A stretch of DNA of 64,000 nt from Megaustenia siamemsis (GCA_032433765.1 JAVIAB010000051.1:49703986-49767985); one strand, 5' to 3'. Shown: positions 10,412 through 22,331, counted from the first letter of the stretch. Program-made: numbers and translations. Notes: generated by a model not told the origin, from the sequence alone.

Positions 10412-10681
10412 TTATATGAGGCCACTACACGTTTTAGAATGAACATTGAACCTATCAACGTAATCTATGTGGTATCGATAGCCAAAGCCATTGTGGATGC
10501 TCAAAGCTTTAAGATACACAATCTCTGGCTTGCAGAGACACCCTTTAACTACAACTTTTCGATGCGTAAAGTAGAGGTTCATACCGTTACGGTAAACAGA
10601 AAACTGTGTGCGGCATTGGTAATTAAAGGAATTTTCGTACTGGCCTTTCAGGTCATACTTTGAAAGAAACAAATTGGTTTT
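10412..10681 (-). CDS. Candidate host terminal exon, protein unknown
   Basis: I do not recognise the product. The minus strand is open from an AG at about 10682 to a stop at 10412, some 90 codons. A pyrimidine-rich tract (TGTCCCTCTCTTAG) lies directly upstream of the opening, as at a 3' splice site. The peptide is balanced in composition and not TE-like, with spaced cysteines (YQCRTQF, GCLCKPEI, KTCSG) and many tyrosines and histidines, which would suit a secreted or extracellular segment. No upstream exon could be identified. The plus strand is also open over much of the stretch (74 codons), which weakens the case. Treat as a hypothesis. Confidence 0.3.
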   Translation of the reverse strand, partial: KTNLFLSKYDLKGQYENSFNYQCRTQFSVYRNGMNLYFTHRKVVVKGCLCKPEIVYLKALSIHNGFGYRYHIDYVDRFNVHSKTCSGLI

Positions 10682-10960
10682 CTAAGAGAGGGACAGATAG
10701 AACATATATTTTTTTTCTAACATGAGACACATAGTTAATAGAAGTGAAGTCTCTAGATTTGCAGCCTTTACTTCGTCATGATGACCATGCATCAATATTC
10801 TGAGTCGCACATCACGAAATTAAAGACTAAGTTGGAAAAACCACAAATTGCGATTATTTCTCATTTCAGGAGCACACAAGCGTTTTCTTATTAGGCATGA
10901 TTCTTTTTATTCTTCTTCAGCGCTCGAGTCTACTGATCATGCGAACTTGACTCTTTGTCA

Positions 10961-10992
10961 AAAAGGGAGGGGGGTGGGGGGGGGAGAGGGGT
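10961..10992 (+). other. G-run, potential G-quadruplex
   Basis: GGGAGGGGGGTGGGGGGGG followed by AGAGGGG gives at least four runs of three or more G with 1-3 base loops, which fits the usual intramolecular quadruplex rule. Confidence 0.6.
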
Positions 10993-11822
10993 AAGGACAA
11001 CATCATGCCTTACGATGAACTGGTCATATGATCAGTACTCGTGTGTGCGTGTGTCCTGAACATCCCCATAAACTTACACTGTGGCTGACACGCTTCGTCT
11101 TCGGTTGGCTGGATCTTTATTTGGACGTAGAAGTTGTGATTCTTGTATGATTGATGCCGTCAAGGGTTGGTAAGCCCGCCATGCCAGTAACTTCTGTCTG
11201 AGTGTTCTCAGTCTATGGCCTTTCCTTCTCCCGATGATTACTACTAGGCAGCAGTGTTGTGTGTCGGGGTGTCCTTCCCCGTGGATAGAGCTTTTAATGC
11301 GGTTCTTACTAACATGGCCTCTTTGGACATATGGGACGTTTCTTAAATAGTGCGATCCCACCTGCTGCCTTCACGTCGTCCTGGTAGAAGAGACCTTTTT
11401 TCTGGTCTTTGGTTCACGAGATCATATCTATAGTCTTGTTTCCTTGATGAAGCTGACAGTTCTCTCCTGGTCATGACGACTGCGATATAGTTTCTGCTTA
11501 TTTCAGCATCCTCTGGACAGATTTTACGCCCTGGTTCCTTGTAGACTGGGCAGAGATGGAGAATATGTTCTGGGTCCTGAATACAATTTTAACAGGGGCA
11601 TTCGTTTATTTTGGACAATTTGAGACGGTAGAGATGACTTAGGAGTCTACAATGACTGGTTATCAGGCGGAAGATAATGGCCTTGTCTGCTGGGTTCCCT
11701 GTATTTTGATGTATGGGGTCATCGTAGTTGCTGATGTTCAACCTTCTTTTCCACTCCGAGTGCAATTTATTGTCTGTTATTTGGGCGTCTATGTAGGTCA
11801 CATGGTAGCGGAACCGTTTCAT

Positions 11823-12312
11823 TTTACTGCCTGTTTTGGATAGTGTATGTGTCCCTCATTACTGCCTGTTTTGATAGTGTATGTGTCCCTCATTACTGCC
11901 TGTTTTGGATAGTGCATGTGTCCCTCATTACTGCCTGTTTTGGATAGTGCATGTGTCCCTCATTACTGCTTGTTTTTGATAGTGTATGTGTCCCTCATTA
12001 CTGCATGTTTTGGATAGTGTATGTGTCCCTCATTACTGTCTATTTGGATAGTGTATGTGTCCCTCATTACTGCATGTTTTGGATAGTGTATGTGTCCCTC
12101 ATTACTGCCTGCTTTGGATAGTGTATGTGTCCCTCATTACTGCCTGTTTTGGATAGTGTATGTGTCCCTCATTACTGCCTGTTTTGGATAGTGTATGTGT
12201 CCCTCATTACTGCCAGTTTTGGATAGTGTATGTGTCCCTATTACTGCCTGTTTTGGATAGTGTATGTGTCCCTCATTACTGCCTGCTTTGGATAGTGTAT
12301 CTGCCTCTCATT
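11823..12312. repeat. 35-bp minisatellite grown from LINE-H RNase H coding sequence
   Basis: About 14 units of period 34-36 bp, each containing CTGTTTTGGATAGTGTATGT then TCCCTCAT. On the minus strand the first unit reads ADTLSKAGS in line with the RNase H end of LINE-H, so the repeat arose from that coding segment. At the far side the LINE resumes (TGSKMKRFRYHV). Confidence 0.9.
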
Positions 12313-12879
12313 ATCGGCAATTTCACAGTGGATGATACCTACTGGGTTGTAGTTGTAGTTTTTTTGGACAGTCTTGTTAGTTCACTTCTTATGTTTCGAA
12401 GTGTTTGGTCATTTGTGGTGTTTTGTATGGCAACTAGAAGTTATTTGTACTATGTAAAAAATGCAATCTGTCCTGATGATTTATGTTAAATCTTCTTGAA
12501 GATCTGTGGCTCGGAGTAGTACGATTGATTCTACTCTTTAATTTCATGTGGTGCTACCGGTTGTGAAGGCTTTAATGCTAGCTTCCCCATCGGGATATCA
12601 TTATATATATACGCCTACTCCCCCTTTCTTTACTGTCCCTTCTGCTGTTCCATCTGTATGGACATGTGTCCAGTTTTTGGGGTTGTAATTTTTGTGAATC
12701 ATTTCTTCAGCTTTGATTTTCGTATCTTCGGGATTTGGGGGGAAAAGGTTGGGGGGGGGGGGGGGTTTGTCATGCTGTCTTTCTTGTTTATGCCTGGTAT
12801 GTCTGTTGTTATGTTAATTTCTTCCAGTTGGTCTTCCTCATTGTCGTAGTTTTTCAACATTTCCATTTATGTGAGGGTG

Positions 12880-13003
12880 CTGGGGAGGATGTTTATATGC
12901 TTGTTGTGTAGATCTTTGGAGAGATGTTTGAGGCTTGTTGTGTAGAAGTTTGGAGAGATGTTTGAGGCTTGTTGTGTAGATCTTTGGAGAGATGTTTGAG
13001 GCT
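12880..13003. repeat. 34-bp minisatellite, second one inside LINE-H
   Basis: Three good units and a degenerate one of GCTTGTTGTGTAGATCTTTG plus GAGAGATGTTTGAG. On the minus strand it encodes SLKHLSKDLHNK, which follows RLKRK in normal LINE order, so the unit is a duplicated piece of LINE coding sequence. Confidence 0.85.
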
Positions 13004-13550
13004 TTTTCTCTTTAGTCTTGTGGGGATTGGATCTTGACTTTTTGGAGTGGGCTGGATGGTTTGGCATACAGAGGAGTTTTTCTCTGTGTTAAAACTTTCT
13101 CCTCTTTCATCTATCCTCTGTTTCTCTAGGGTCTGGATTGGAGTAGTTCTCATGCTTCCTGTGATGAGTCTGAGGTCTGCATTTTGAGTTCTACTTAAGC
13201 TGTCTGTGCTGCTCTTTGAGGCAGCTGCCCATACTGTCATTCCATATTCTTGACAGGCCTGACTGTGCCTGTATATACATTTTTGAGAACCAAGTTGTTC
13301 GCTCCACTGTTTGTTACAGCCAGCTTCTTCATGGAAGATAGCTCCTGATTGCTTTTCTCTCTGCTTCTTTCGATGTGGTCTACAAGTGATCCGCTTGTCC
13401 AACTTGATGCCTAGATATGGGTGTTCAGCCTGCGGAAGTTCTTTTCCATCTAGTTGTAGGCTGACTCATTTTGGGGTGCGCCAAAGGGAGAAACAGGCTA
13501 TCAATGTTTTTGTTGTGTTTAATTCTTAATTTTGTTTCTCCGATGCTGCG

Positions 13551-14007
13551 TCAATGATTTGACCGACACACTCCGTCTTCGTCAGCTAGGGGTCTCGTTC
13601 TCTATGCTAAAACGAGTCACGAATGGTCATCATCGAAAATAGGTTTAACTACGATTCATTGAACCTTTTGATTATTCCGTCTCAATTTTGTAGATAAGGA
13701 GAAGGATCCCCGTCACGCCCCGTTAGGTATATATGATAGGATGATATGGCCATATTTCTGTCACCATTGATACTATATCATCTAATATAATCGTTATCAA
13801 GCGCGTATCATCTTTCTTTCCCATATATATATATATATATATGATACCGTATAATGTAGTGTGTACCATGTTAAGATTAGCCCTTGATAGAAGAAATTAC
13901 CCTCCCCTCCACCACCCACACACACATTCCTAATCTTCAAATGGTGAGACTTATTCTTGTGTAAAATGTTATCATGTTTTTGAACACGGTGTTATCATTA
14001 TTCGTGA
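13551..14007. other. No gene recognised; TA microsatellite
   Basis: Contains a (TA)n run at about 13824-13843 and a CACACACA tract near 13920. No coding signal. Confidence 0.6.
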
Positions 14008-14225
14008 GTGTGGGTGGTCGATATGCTCGATAATTTGTCGTGCTCCAATCCACACCAGGAGAACGCAGGTTCGGATCACGATAGAGTCAACTGTTATATT
14101 TATTTATTATTATTTTTTTTTGGGGGGAGGGAGGTGAAATAAACTCTAACCCGAACACCACATGGTGACTGCACTGGGTAAGCGGCCACTTTTCACCAAT
14201 GTTATAAATTCATCGACAGAAGCCA
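14008..14225 (+). repeat. SINE-F, decayed tRNA-derived SINE
   Basis: GTGGTCGATATGCTCGATAA resembles a tRNA D-arm region and CGCAGGTTCGGATCACG a box B. A T- and G-rich linker and a CACATGGTGACTGCACTGGG body segment follow. Only one copy is in the window, so the boundaries are rough. Confidence 0.45.
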
Positions 14226-14526
14226 GAGATGGAATACACATTGTATCGATAGAAAGATAGTTTTCTCATCATACAATTTCTTTGCAATCTTCAATTACCA
14301 AAAGTTATCTTTCCTGTTTAACCTGACCATAGATCAAAGCCGTTTGTTCAATTCTCTAGACGGTTAGGCAGTTTAATCCATTAAGATTGTTACTTTTGTT
14401 TTTAAATGCCATTGAATGACGAGAGATTCTACTTCTGCTGCTGCCGCAACCACTACTTTATTCGAAGGGATTTCGAATTCTCGACTAAATTCTCTATTTA
14501 TTCTATAGAGACATATTTAATGACAA

Positions 14527-14854
14527 GGGGCCACGGTAGTCTAGTTGGGAAAAACACCCGACTGGACTACAGACGTTCGGACAACCCGTGTTCGATTCTC
14601 GCTGGGAGCAGTGTGAGTTGTACTCGTGGTTGGAAAAAAAATACCCACACGGTCGACCCAGGCGTTGGCAGAAATGGGTACCATGGTATTACACTGGGAT
14701 GGTGAGGGATGTCGCCTCGCATCGTGAGTTTCGATGCTTGAAGCGACACTATCCAGAAATCTCCGAACATTTCTGGATAGGCGGCCGATCACACATGGGT
14801 GGAAACTCGCGTGCTAAGACGCCGGTTCAAGTCTCGTACTTTACTTTACCTTTG
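14527..14854 (+). repeat. SINE-B, full-length reference copy in this window
   Basis: The head reads GGGCCACGGTAGTCTAGTTG with box B GTGTTCGATTC. The body blocks are shared with 1-250 and 8452-8717. The tail is CGTACTTTACTTTACC. TATTTAATGACAA (14514-14526) and TATTTAATTACAA (14855-14867) form a 13-bp duplication with one change. Confidence 0.95.
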
Positions 14855-14964
14855 TATTTAATTACAAACAATACAAAGAACCGACTTATAAATACATTCT
14901 ACAGAGGAAATTAAAATACTATAGCGACATAAAAAAAAGCACAGAGGACTGAAAATAACAATAG

Positions 14965-15145
14965 TGGGCGGTATGCTTCCGAGGAGACGCAACAGATGCA
15001 GACCAAGAAGAATGGGGTTTCATGACATCAAGAAGACCTTGAAGATGACAACAGAATTAAAGGGGGATATTTGGCTAGAGATAGAAATTATTTCAGACAA
15101 GCTGTATTGAATGCAACATTCTGCAAACTACGTGGAACCTGATGA
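14965..15145 (+). pseudogene. Small LINE C-terminal relic
   Basis: The frame giving RPRRMGFHDIKKTLKM and, in another frame, YLARDRNYFRQAVLNATFCK matches the usual LINE ending of an RGRP-x-x-W-type block followed by A-x-DR-x-x-WR. Catalytic parts are missing. The assignment rests on motif order only. Confidence 0.4.
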
Positions 15146-15875
15146 AGATGCTATGGTTTCAATCCTGCCACATCATTTCTCTTTATGTGATAGAAAATAT
15201 AGCAGGTATAAGAAACGAGCAAAAGAAAACACTGCCTTCATAAAGCAATTAACGTTTGCATATTGCGTCCACTATTGAAGGCGGTTTTGGGCTATACAGG
15301 CTGGTGTCATTTCATAGTAATAATAAATAGCAATCAAAATATTGCGTAATAACGTACACTATATTATAATGAACTCAGATCTTAATGATAATATTCATAC
15401 TCACTCCGAAGGGATTGCAGCACTAACAACTAAAGATACACCCTTATGTTATAGAAACAATGACGCCTAGAACTGCAACGTTAAAATTGCAAAGAAAAAA
15501 AAAAGCAATCAAAATATAATCCTTTGTCCCCAAAATAAAAATATATAATAGATATACAAAAAATATATATATCCCGATTTCAATGGGATATTATAAGCAA
15601 CATCATGACGAAACCTAAATTTATTTATTTGAGGTTCGGTACTCCCAGTTCTGAAAGTCTTTGAATTTGTAGATGCAAGTGCTACAACGTCACACTAAAT
15701 TACATACGATATTACACCCACAACAGGAACTGCAAAACATGTACAGACATAAAGCAAGACAAAATAAATAATAAGATATATACTTTTTTTTAAATTAAAA
15801 ATGTCTTGCAAATTAATTGCAACTTATTTTAAAATATACGTTTTCATCACCTATTAAAGCGTATGGGAAACATAT
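15146..15875. other. No gene or repeat recognised
   Basis: AT-rich with poly-A and poly-T tracts. No open frame of interest until RTE-3 begins. Confidence 0.55.
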
Positions 15876-17085
15876 TGAAAGTGTCCATATTTGTCATCGA
15901 CCAACGGCAAAGAACAGATCATGTGTTGATCAAATAACTACTCTACGTATAATAGTTGAACAAAGTTTATAACTAAAATCCCCACTTTATATTGGATTCA
16001 TAGAGTACGAAAAGGCATTTGATAGTTTAGACAGAAGAATGCTTTGGAAGTTGCTGAGTCATTACGGAATCCCCATAAAGTTTATTAACCTGATAAAAAC
16101 AATGTATGAAGCAACAAAATGTAGTGTGGTGCATGGACAGCGTACAGAAGCATTTGGAATAAGAACAGGAGTAAGGCAAGGATGCCTTCTGTCTCCATTT
16201 CTCTTTCTACTGGCCATATATTGGATTATGAAAATAAATAAAAACAGCAGAAATGGGATCCAGTGGTCACTGACCAAACAACTTGATGATTTAGACTTTG
16301 CTGATGACATAGCTCTCCTATCACACAGCCATCAACAGATGCAGGATAAAATGAGTATGTTAGATGAGAGATCACAACAGCTAGGTCTAAAGATTAATAA
16401 GATAAGACCAACATTATGAGAATTAATGCAGTTGGCAATAACCAAATAAAACTAGGAGAAATACCTCTACTAGACGTACAATATTACATATATCTGGGCA
16501 GTAATATAGATAAAGAGGAAGGAACAGAAAATGATACCAAAATAAGGATATCAAAAGCAAGAGGAGCTTTCATTGCACTGGGAAACATGGAAATCCAAAG
16601 AAATTAGGCTAAATACAAAAATAAACATTTTCAACTCCAATGTTAAGTCGATCCTATTATATGGCTGTGAAACATGGAGAATAACAAAATTGACAATCAC
16701 GAAGGTACAGACTTTCATTAATGTATGCTTGCGCAGAATAAAGGGATGGAAATGGCAGGACAAAGTCACTAACGTGGAATTATGGAAATGTACCGGTCAA
16801 ATACCAGTGGATAAAAAGATACAGCGAAGACGATGGCGATGGATAGGACACACACTACGGCAGCCAACTGAGAGTATTACACAACAGCCCTTTTTTGGAA
16901 TCCCCAGGGGAAAAGACAAAGAGGAAGACCAAGGAATTCTTGGAGAAGACAGATCGAAGCAGAGATGAAGATGATGGGGAAGACATGGAATGATCTTAAA
17001 AGAATTGCAAAAAACAGAACGACTTGGAAAGTGTTTGTTGAAGTCCTATGCTCCACTGGGAGCTAAAAGGTAGAAGAACGGCAAT
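15876..17085 (+). pseudogene. RTE-3 LINE, reverse transcriptase to 3' end, frameshifted
   Basis: Non-LTR reverse transcriptase. Visible in order: SCVDQITTLRIIVEQSL, YIGFIEYEKAFDSLDRRMLW (motif with the first catalytic D), TGVRQGCLLSPFLFLLAIYW, and LDFADDIALLSHSHQQMQ with FADD at 16297-16308. After a frameshift near 16405 comes INAVGNNQIKLGEIPLLDVQ, and after another, KSILLYGCETWRITK and RRRWRWIGHTLRQP. The palm is open and all catalytic aspartates remain. The endonuclease half is missing, and a stop lies between REIVEQSL and KSPLYIG. The 3' end near 17085 (CCTATGCTCCACTGGGAGCT) closes the element. Confidence 0.87.
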
Positions 17086-19504
17086 GTTGGGTGATGTTAT
17101 CGGTTATTTCAAAATGTGCTATATCTGAACACTTTGTTGATGAATAAGGTGAAGTAAATTCTAACATTAACAATTTCAGATTTGAGTTCAACTTCATCTC
17201 TTTCTCTCTCACACTCTAACTGTAAGTATATGTGTGCCAAATATGACGATCGTAACTTTGACTCAGAAAATAGCAAACTAATATGTTAGTAGGAAGATAA
17301 CTCTCTGTTATTCTCGGCCAATAAGTTGTCATCCGTTAGATGGATGATTAAAACAGTTTAGGTATTGTTTAGTTGTAATGCTTTGGAGGATACCGTAAAG
17401 TATCTTTCTTGTAGTAAATCCATTGTCAGCGGTTGAGATAACAAACTGGCATCCACACACTAGTGTTGAGTGTTCAATCTGACAGCGCATATTATTCGTC
17501 ATTATCAGTTTGGCGATTATCGGTTGAGTGGTAATTGTTAGTAAGAAAGAATTGGCACATGACTAATAATTGAATTACACAAAAACAATTACAATTTCTT
17601 TGTCCACCTGAATAGAATGTCTAGTGAAACCATGTAAACGTGGCTTTTGCAATCTCAAAATGAGGAGACAGAGGTTGAGGCATAACCAGTCTATATTTGA
17701 GTGAGAGCGTGAGGGAAATTTTAATAACAGCACCAAGTGTCAATGACCAAGGCTACTAGGAGGGCAGAACTGTGTATTCCCTCGATCTCTTAATTAGTGA
17801 AAAACAGGAAGAACAGAAGAAGAAAAAGGAGAATGTTACTGCTTCGTAATGGAAGGTCTTGCGCAAAGGCTTCACATGAAGTGACGTCATTTTTATCAAA
17901 GTTTCACCGAACGATTTATTGAAATGTTCAGATTGGCCATTAGCCGATTATTTTGCCGATGCTGATACAGTAGCACATTATAATTACACCTCAGTTTTGA
18001 GGAAGTTTATACAAACTTGCTGCTTTAGCTTTCAGCAATTCTTCATTGTTAGGTACTTACCTTGCAAGTTTTTGTTTTTGAACAGTTTGTATTGACAATT
18101 CTTTGTTTGTTTGTTTCTTTTTTTTTTTTTAAACATGGACATGATGTGGTTGGCACATAATATCTTTGCTTCATGGCAGTATAACATGAACAATATGACG
18201 CGGCAAAGTTTCAGTTTCATGGGAGCTCTGATACTCTTTCAAACTCATATAAGAGGAAGATTCAATAAACATCATGTAGAAACTGATGACCTTCACGAAC
18301 AGGACGTACACCTTTTGTAAGATCTCTATAGACAGTAATAAACATACAATTGTGGAAGTGAGCTCTACATAATTCATTGGAATTGAGAATTAAAAAGTAG
18401 AACATTTTTATTGATAAAACAAAACTTCAGAAAATAATCTACATCTATGTCTAGACAGATCGGTGACTAGACATCATAAGAGTAAAAACAATGATGCGTT
18501 GCAATAGAAACAAAAACAAAATATGGAAAGAATAGCGAATGAAATGATCAATACAACTGGAGACAGACATTTCAGAAATAAATGAAGAACAACTATTGCC
18601 GCCGCATGTTCCGTTCTGACTGAAGAGAAATAAATAAATGTAAAGTGAATGTAAACAAAGATGAATGACAGAATTTTAATCCCACAATTGTGTCCATCGA
18701 CAATAATTATTTGATAAATGCGATTCTCTGATCATACATAATTGAATCATGTCTACGCATCAACGATTGGCTGAAATAAATTCAAACACTGTTTTTCTCT
18801 TTTTGTGATAATACTCCACAACAATTGCACCATGTTAAAGCAATTCCTAAAATACAAGCTTTATTTCCATGATATCATCATGTTTGAACACTTGAAATGC
18901 AATTGGAAAAAGACAGCCATGGCCTTGAGATGTGGACATCAAGTGATATATATATTTATTTTAAATGATTAAATTCAAGATAAACCATTGAGTAAATAAT
19001 AAATGCTAGAAGGTATAGAAGTTATATAGCTAAAATAATTGTAATTCAATTTCATTCACAACACTAGCAAGTGAATTCCTTCACTATTTAAAATACATTA
19101 ACATCACGTGCTGAAAAACGGATTAGTCATTGAGATTGTTTTACAAAGCAACGAACTTATAATTTCAGAATCCCTGCTTAGGCAACCTAACCTGAACGAG
19201 TTGAATAAGGTGTTAGACCACATCAAGCCTGTGATTTTAAATAGGCAAGATATTACGTCAAACCTTGATTTTTTTCTTCATTGCAATAATCTCCTATCTT
19301 AGCACTCTCTCGATTTTCTTGGTACTAGCGTCCCTCTCATCTCTTTTCCTGTAGATCAAAACCTGAAGCTTATCAAGCTATTTTGTTTTGCTGAAGACGA
19401 TTTCAGCTCAGTTGCACGGACTCCGGAGCGCCCGAAGAGACTGTGTGGTGACGCACGATACGTTGCGGGAGGCTCTAGGGGAGGGTCGGATTGAAGGGGG
19501 GGAT
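17086..19504. other. Long stretch without recognisable gene or mobile element
   Basis: AT-rich. Short frames (up to about 70 codons near 18100 and 19100-19600) have no domain signature. Near 18110-18130 is a T-run. Nothing here repeats elsewhere in the window as far as I can see. Confidence 0.5.
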
Positions 19505-20440
19505 ATGGGCATTTCCTATTCTTTTGTTTATTTCAATTTTGCATTTTCCATCATTGGTTATAGAATGTCCCAGGTAGTTGTAGCTCTGGACTGTCTCCAG
19601 ATGTATTCCCTCAACTGTGATATTTAATTGTAGGTCTTGAGAATTTTCTTAGTTTACGATCATAGTTTTAGTCTTTTTGATATTCATTTCTAGTCCATAT
19701 TATTTGCTTGTTATGTTTATTTCATTAAGCAATTGTTGTAGGTCTTTAGGATTTTCTGCTAGTAGAACAGTATCATCAGCATAACATAGGTTATTGATTA
19801 TCTTTCCATTAATGTTTAGGCCTGGTATCTCTGAGATATTTGTAAAGATTTGCTCAGTGTATAGATTGAACAAGCTTGGTGATAGGATGCATCCTTGTCT
19901 TACTCCTCTTTTCATGTCCATGGGTGTAGAGTTCTCCTTGTTATATCTTATTATTGCTGTTTGCTCCCAGTACAAATTACATATTAGTCGTAAGAATTTC
20001 TCTCCATGGCTTTCTTTGGAGTGTTACGTGATGAGGCTCTAATCTCTTTCACGGTTGTCTGCCATATATGTCTTTCGTGTTCTGAATATGCCTCATGTGT
20101 ACCACACACTTTGCTGTTTTCGCCTTCTGGGCCGTTGATCATTTTCGATTCATCCACCCCATCCACCGACACAGACTTTTTAAATATTCGGGTTGAAAAT
20201 ACCCGGCGGCGCCATTTTTTTTATCGAACCATGTGTTTGACTATTGAACGCGAACACACGACACAAATAAGAATAAATCATATTCCACTTAAATATTGGT
20301 AATCACAGTTTATCCACACGTCCGAAATAAAACATACTCCAAACGGGGAATAACAACACATAATTTCATAACTCGACTGTCACGCAAATCATTTAAATAT
20401 ATCGGCAAGAGCCGAAATATAAAAACGACTGCACGTAGCC
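19505..20440 (-). pseudogene. RTE-2 LINE: 5' region fused to palm by internal deletion
   Basis: Reading leftward, 20440-20165 looks like a GC-richer 5' leader. Then comes an N-terminal reading SVDGVDESKMINGPEGENSK, matching AVDRAKDSEMIKGPEGEHVK of the RTE-2 5' piece at 46755-47078. Right after ERNSYD (about 19990) the sequence jumps to YWEQTAIIRYNKENSTPMD, then MKRGVRQGCILSPSLFNLY and NNLCYADDTVLLAENPKDLQ, the polymerase palm with intact YADD. The whole endonuclease is therefore missing in this copy. Downstream, TKTMIVN carries a stop and the element ends at about 19505 after CKIEINKRIG. Confidence 0.8.
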
Positions 20441-20502
20441 GTCATGACACCGGAAGAAAACAAAAACAAAAAAAAACACAAAAAAAACAACATTATATTG
20501 GA

Positions 20503-20692
20503 TACCAGCTCTCTTTTTGCTTTGCCTCTTTCAGAACGTTTTCATTACTTTTCATAACTGTCAATGGTAATTCTATAACATATTCTAACACATCCATATG
20601 CCCAAACTGGCCCCACATAACATTTAAGAACTCTTTTTCTTGTTTCTGTTGTCAAAAATAGATTTCACAGTATCTCCCTAATTTTTTGGAAA
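20503..20692 (-). pseudogene. RTE-1 LINE fragment
   Basis: Minus strand matches the RTE-1 thumb to C-terminal region: AGAAACAAGAAAAAGAGTTC and the segments around GCAGCTTTCCAAAAA-type and GAAAATTACC sequence have counterparts in the copies at 3822-4655 and 49683-50702. Truncated at both ends. Confidence 0.75.
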
Positions 20693-22281
20693 GCAACAAG
20701 GAACACTTTTCATGCAAAGCCTTCAAATTTTCCCGCCACCTATTCCCATATACTGGTAATTCACGTCCTCTTGAAAATGATGATCGTCGTAGCACTTGAT
20801 GATGTTAGGCCATCGTTGTTGACTCCAATTCCGAACATATAGACATCCAGTTAGTCGTCAAATTATCCCACTCGCACATCAAAACAGCAGACCGCAAGAC
20901 CAACGCACGACCGGTCTAGGGAACCATTACGAAGACGTAGCACACAACAATGTCGAACATACAATCTCGCTCCCTTTAGATTTCTGAATACTCCAGTGTA
21001 AGCAGCCTACGACGAACAAAACACGAAGCAAATTCCACAAAGAGACAAAACTGCGGCTGACGAAGTAGTTTACCTTAATGAGTAACATAGAAATAACTTG
21101 CGTCAAGGAACTCCAACAACAGTCATGAACAGCATCAATGTGTCGCAAAGCACAGATCAAGTCTAGACGGTGGAAGGTCTCATTCACAACATTTGATTCG
21201 TCACAAACGGACTGTTGTCGGCCTACGACCTCGCTTTAGCGGTACAGATGTATTAAGTATATAAACATTTCGACCTCCACGCAGAAAAGTGCAACGGAGA
21301 ACCGAAATTAATCAGACCCTCGATGCACTTTCTGCAGCGATCGAGAGTACGTGGACTAGATCCGACATCTTAGATTGGAAGTCGTTAACTAAACTGAAAT
21401 ACTATTTTTTGGAACCTTGTCCCATCAACCTTAGTTTCTAGTATCAAAGTTAACGAATCTCACTTGTCCTTCAAATAGGGTGCAATACTAGATTGCCTTT
21501 AACATGAGACCGGCCAATCCTTGACAATCCCCATCCTTATTTTTATTGAATACATTTCATTGATAATCCTTCCTGTCATTTAGGTACAACCTGATTCCTT
21601 CTTATTTGTACGTTATATAGACGCTCATCTCTGACGGACGCCTTTCTCCTGGTGCTTTTAGTATTATGCCCCTGCTTCAAACATTCATTTACACTATCCA
21701 TTTACCCGTCTTCAGGAAATGTCTCATTTCCATCAGCTAAGGGACTGAGTCTCAAAAATCAAGTTTTCCTCACTAATCAATTAAAAGGCTGCCTGAATTA
21801 ATCAAGTTTCCTTGACCAACAAGTAAAGACCACAAGAAGAGCACGTTCCAAAAATTTACTCACAGGCAATAACCACAAAGTCACGTGGTTTATTCTGTGC
21901 TGTCAGCTTGAGTCGGGGAGGTCCGACACTAAGACTTTGGTTTCCTCTACTTCAAATAATAGTCTTGTTGATCAGTCAAAGTTTGTGCGGGAGCTGGAAT
22001 CACAAGAGAATCTGGTATTTGTCACGAAACTGAGAATTTGCTTAAACATAGCCAATGCATGCACCGAAATGACTGTTTCTTTACTTCGTTGACTATCAAT
22101 TTTTTTCCTATGCAACATATTTCTTCTATTTATTTTTTTTTTCTCTCTGTCTGCACTTCGATCTGTCTAACTCGCTCTGTTTTTATTTTCTCTTCATTCT
22201 CTTACTTTATGTAGATCTCTTCTAAAGTTCGCGAACAAATTAAAGCCACAGAATATAAAAAAAAACACATTCTCACCCTTT

Positions 22282-22285
<4 letters not shown>
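20693..22285. other. No gene recognised; GC-richer block at about 20760-21400
   Basis: The first part is less AT-rich than the surroundings but has no domain-bearing frame (the longest, 86 codons on the minus strand near 21187-20927, is unrecognised). It could be a regulatory or old LTR-like block; no terminal repeats were found. Confidence 0.4.

Positions 22286-22329
<44 letters not shown>
22286..22329. repeat. TC microsatellite
   Basis: Pure (TC)n run of about 22 units followed by TATTTCTCTATC. Confidence 0.95.

Positions 22330-22331
<2 letters not shown>

Larger units (their letters stand above)
11000..13550 (-). pseudogene. LINE-H: non-LTR retrotransposon with RNase H, 5'-truncated
   Basis: On the minus strand the order fits the 3' half of an RNase H-bearing LINE (I/Nimb-like; clade uncertain). 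Near 13500 is SLQLDGKELPQAEHPYLGIK, followed by LDKRIT. Then come EYGMTVWAAASKSS and ADLRLITGSMRTTPIQTLEK, the post-polymerase region; KNWTHVHTDGTAEG with GGVGVYI near 12690-12610, the RNase H first strand with its TDG; IIHCEIADNE and ADTLSKAGS near 12310, the RNase H C-terminal end; IIFRLITSHCRLLSHLYRLK near 11670; and DPEHILHLCPVY near 11570. Frames change repeatedly and stops are frequent. A 15-G run at 12751-12765 and two minisatellites have grown inside it. The polymerase palm with its catalytic aspartates is absent. Confidence 0.8.
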
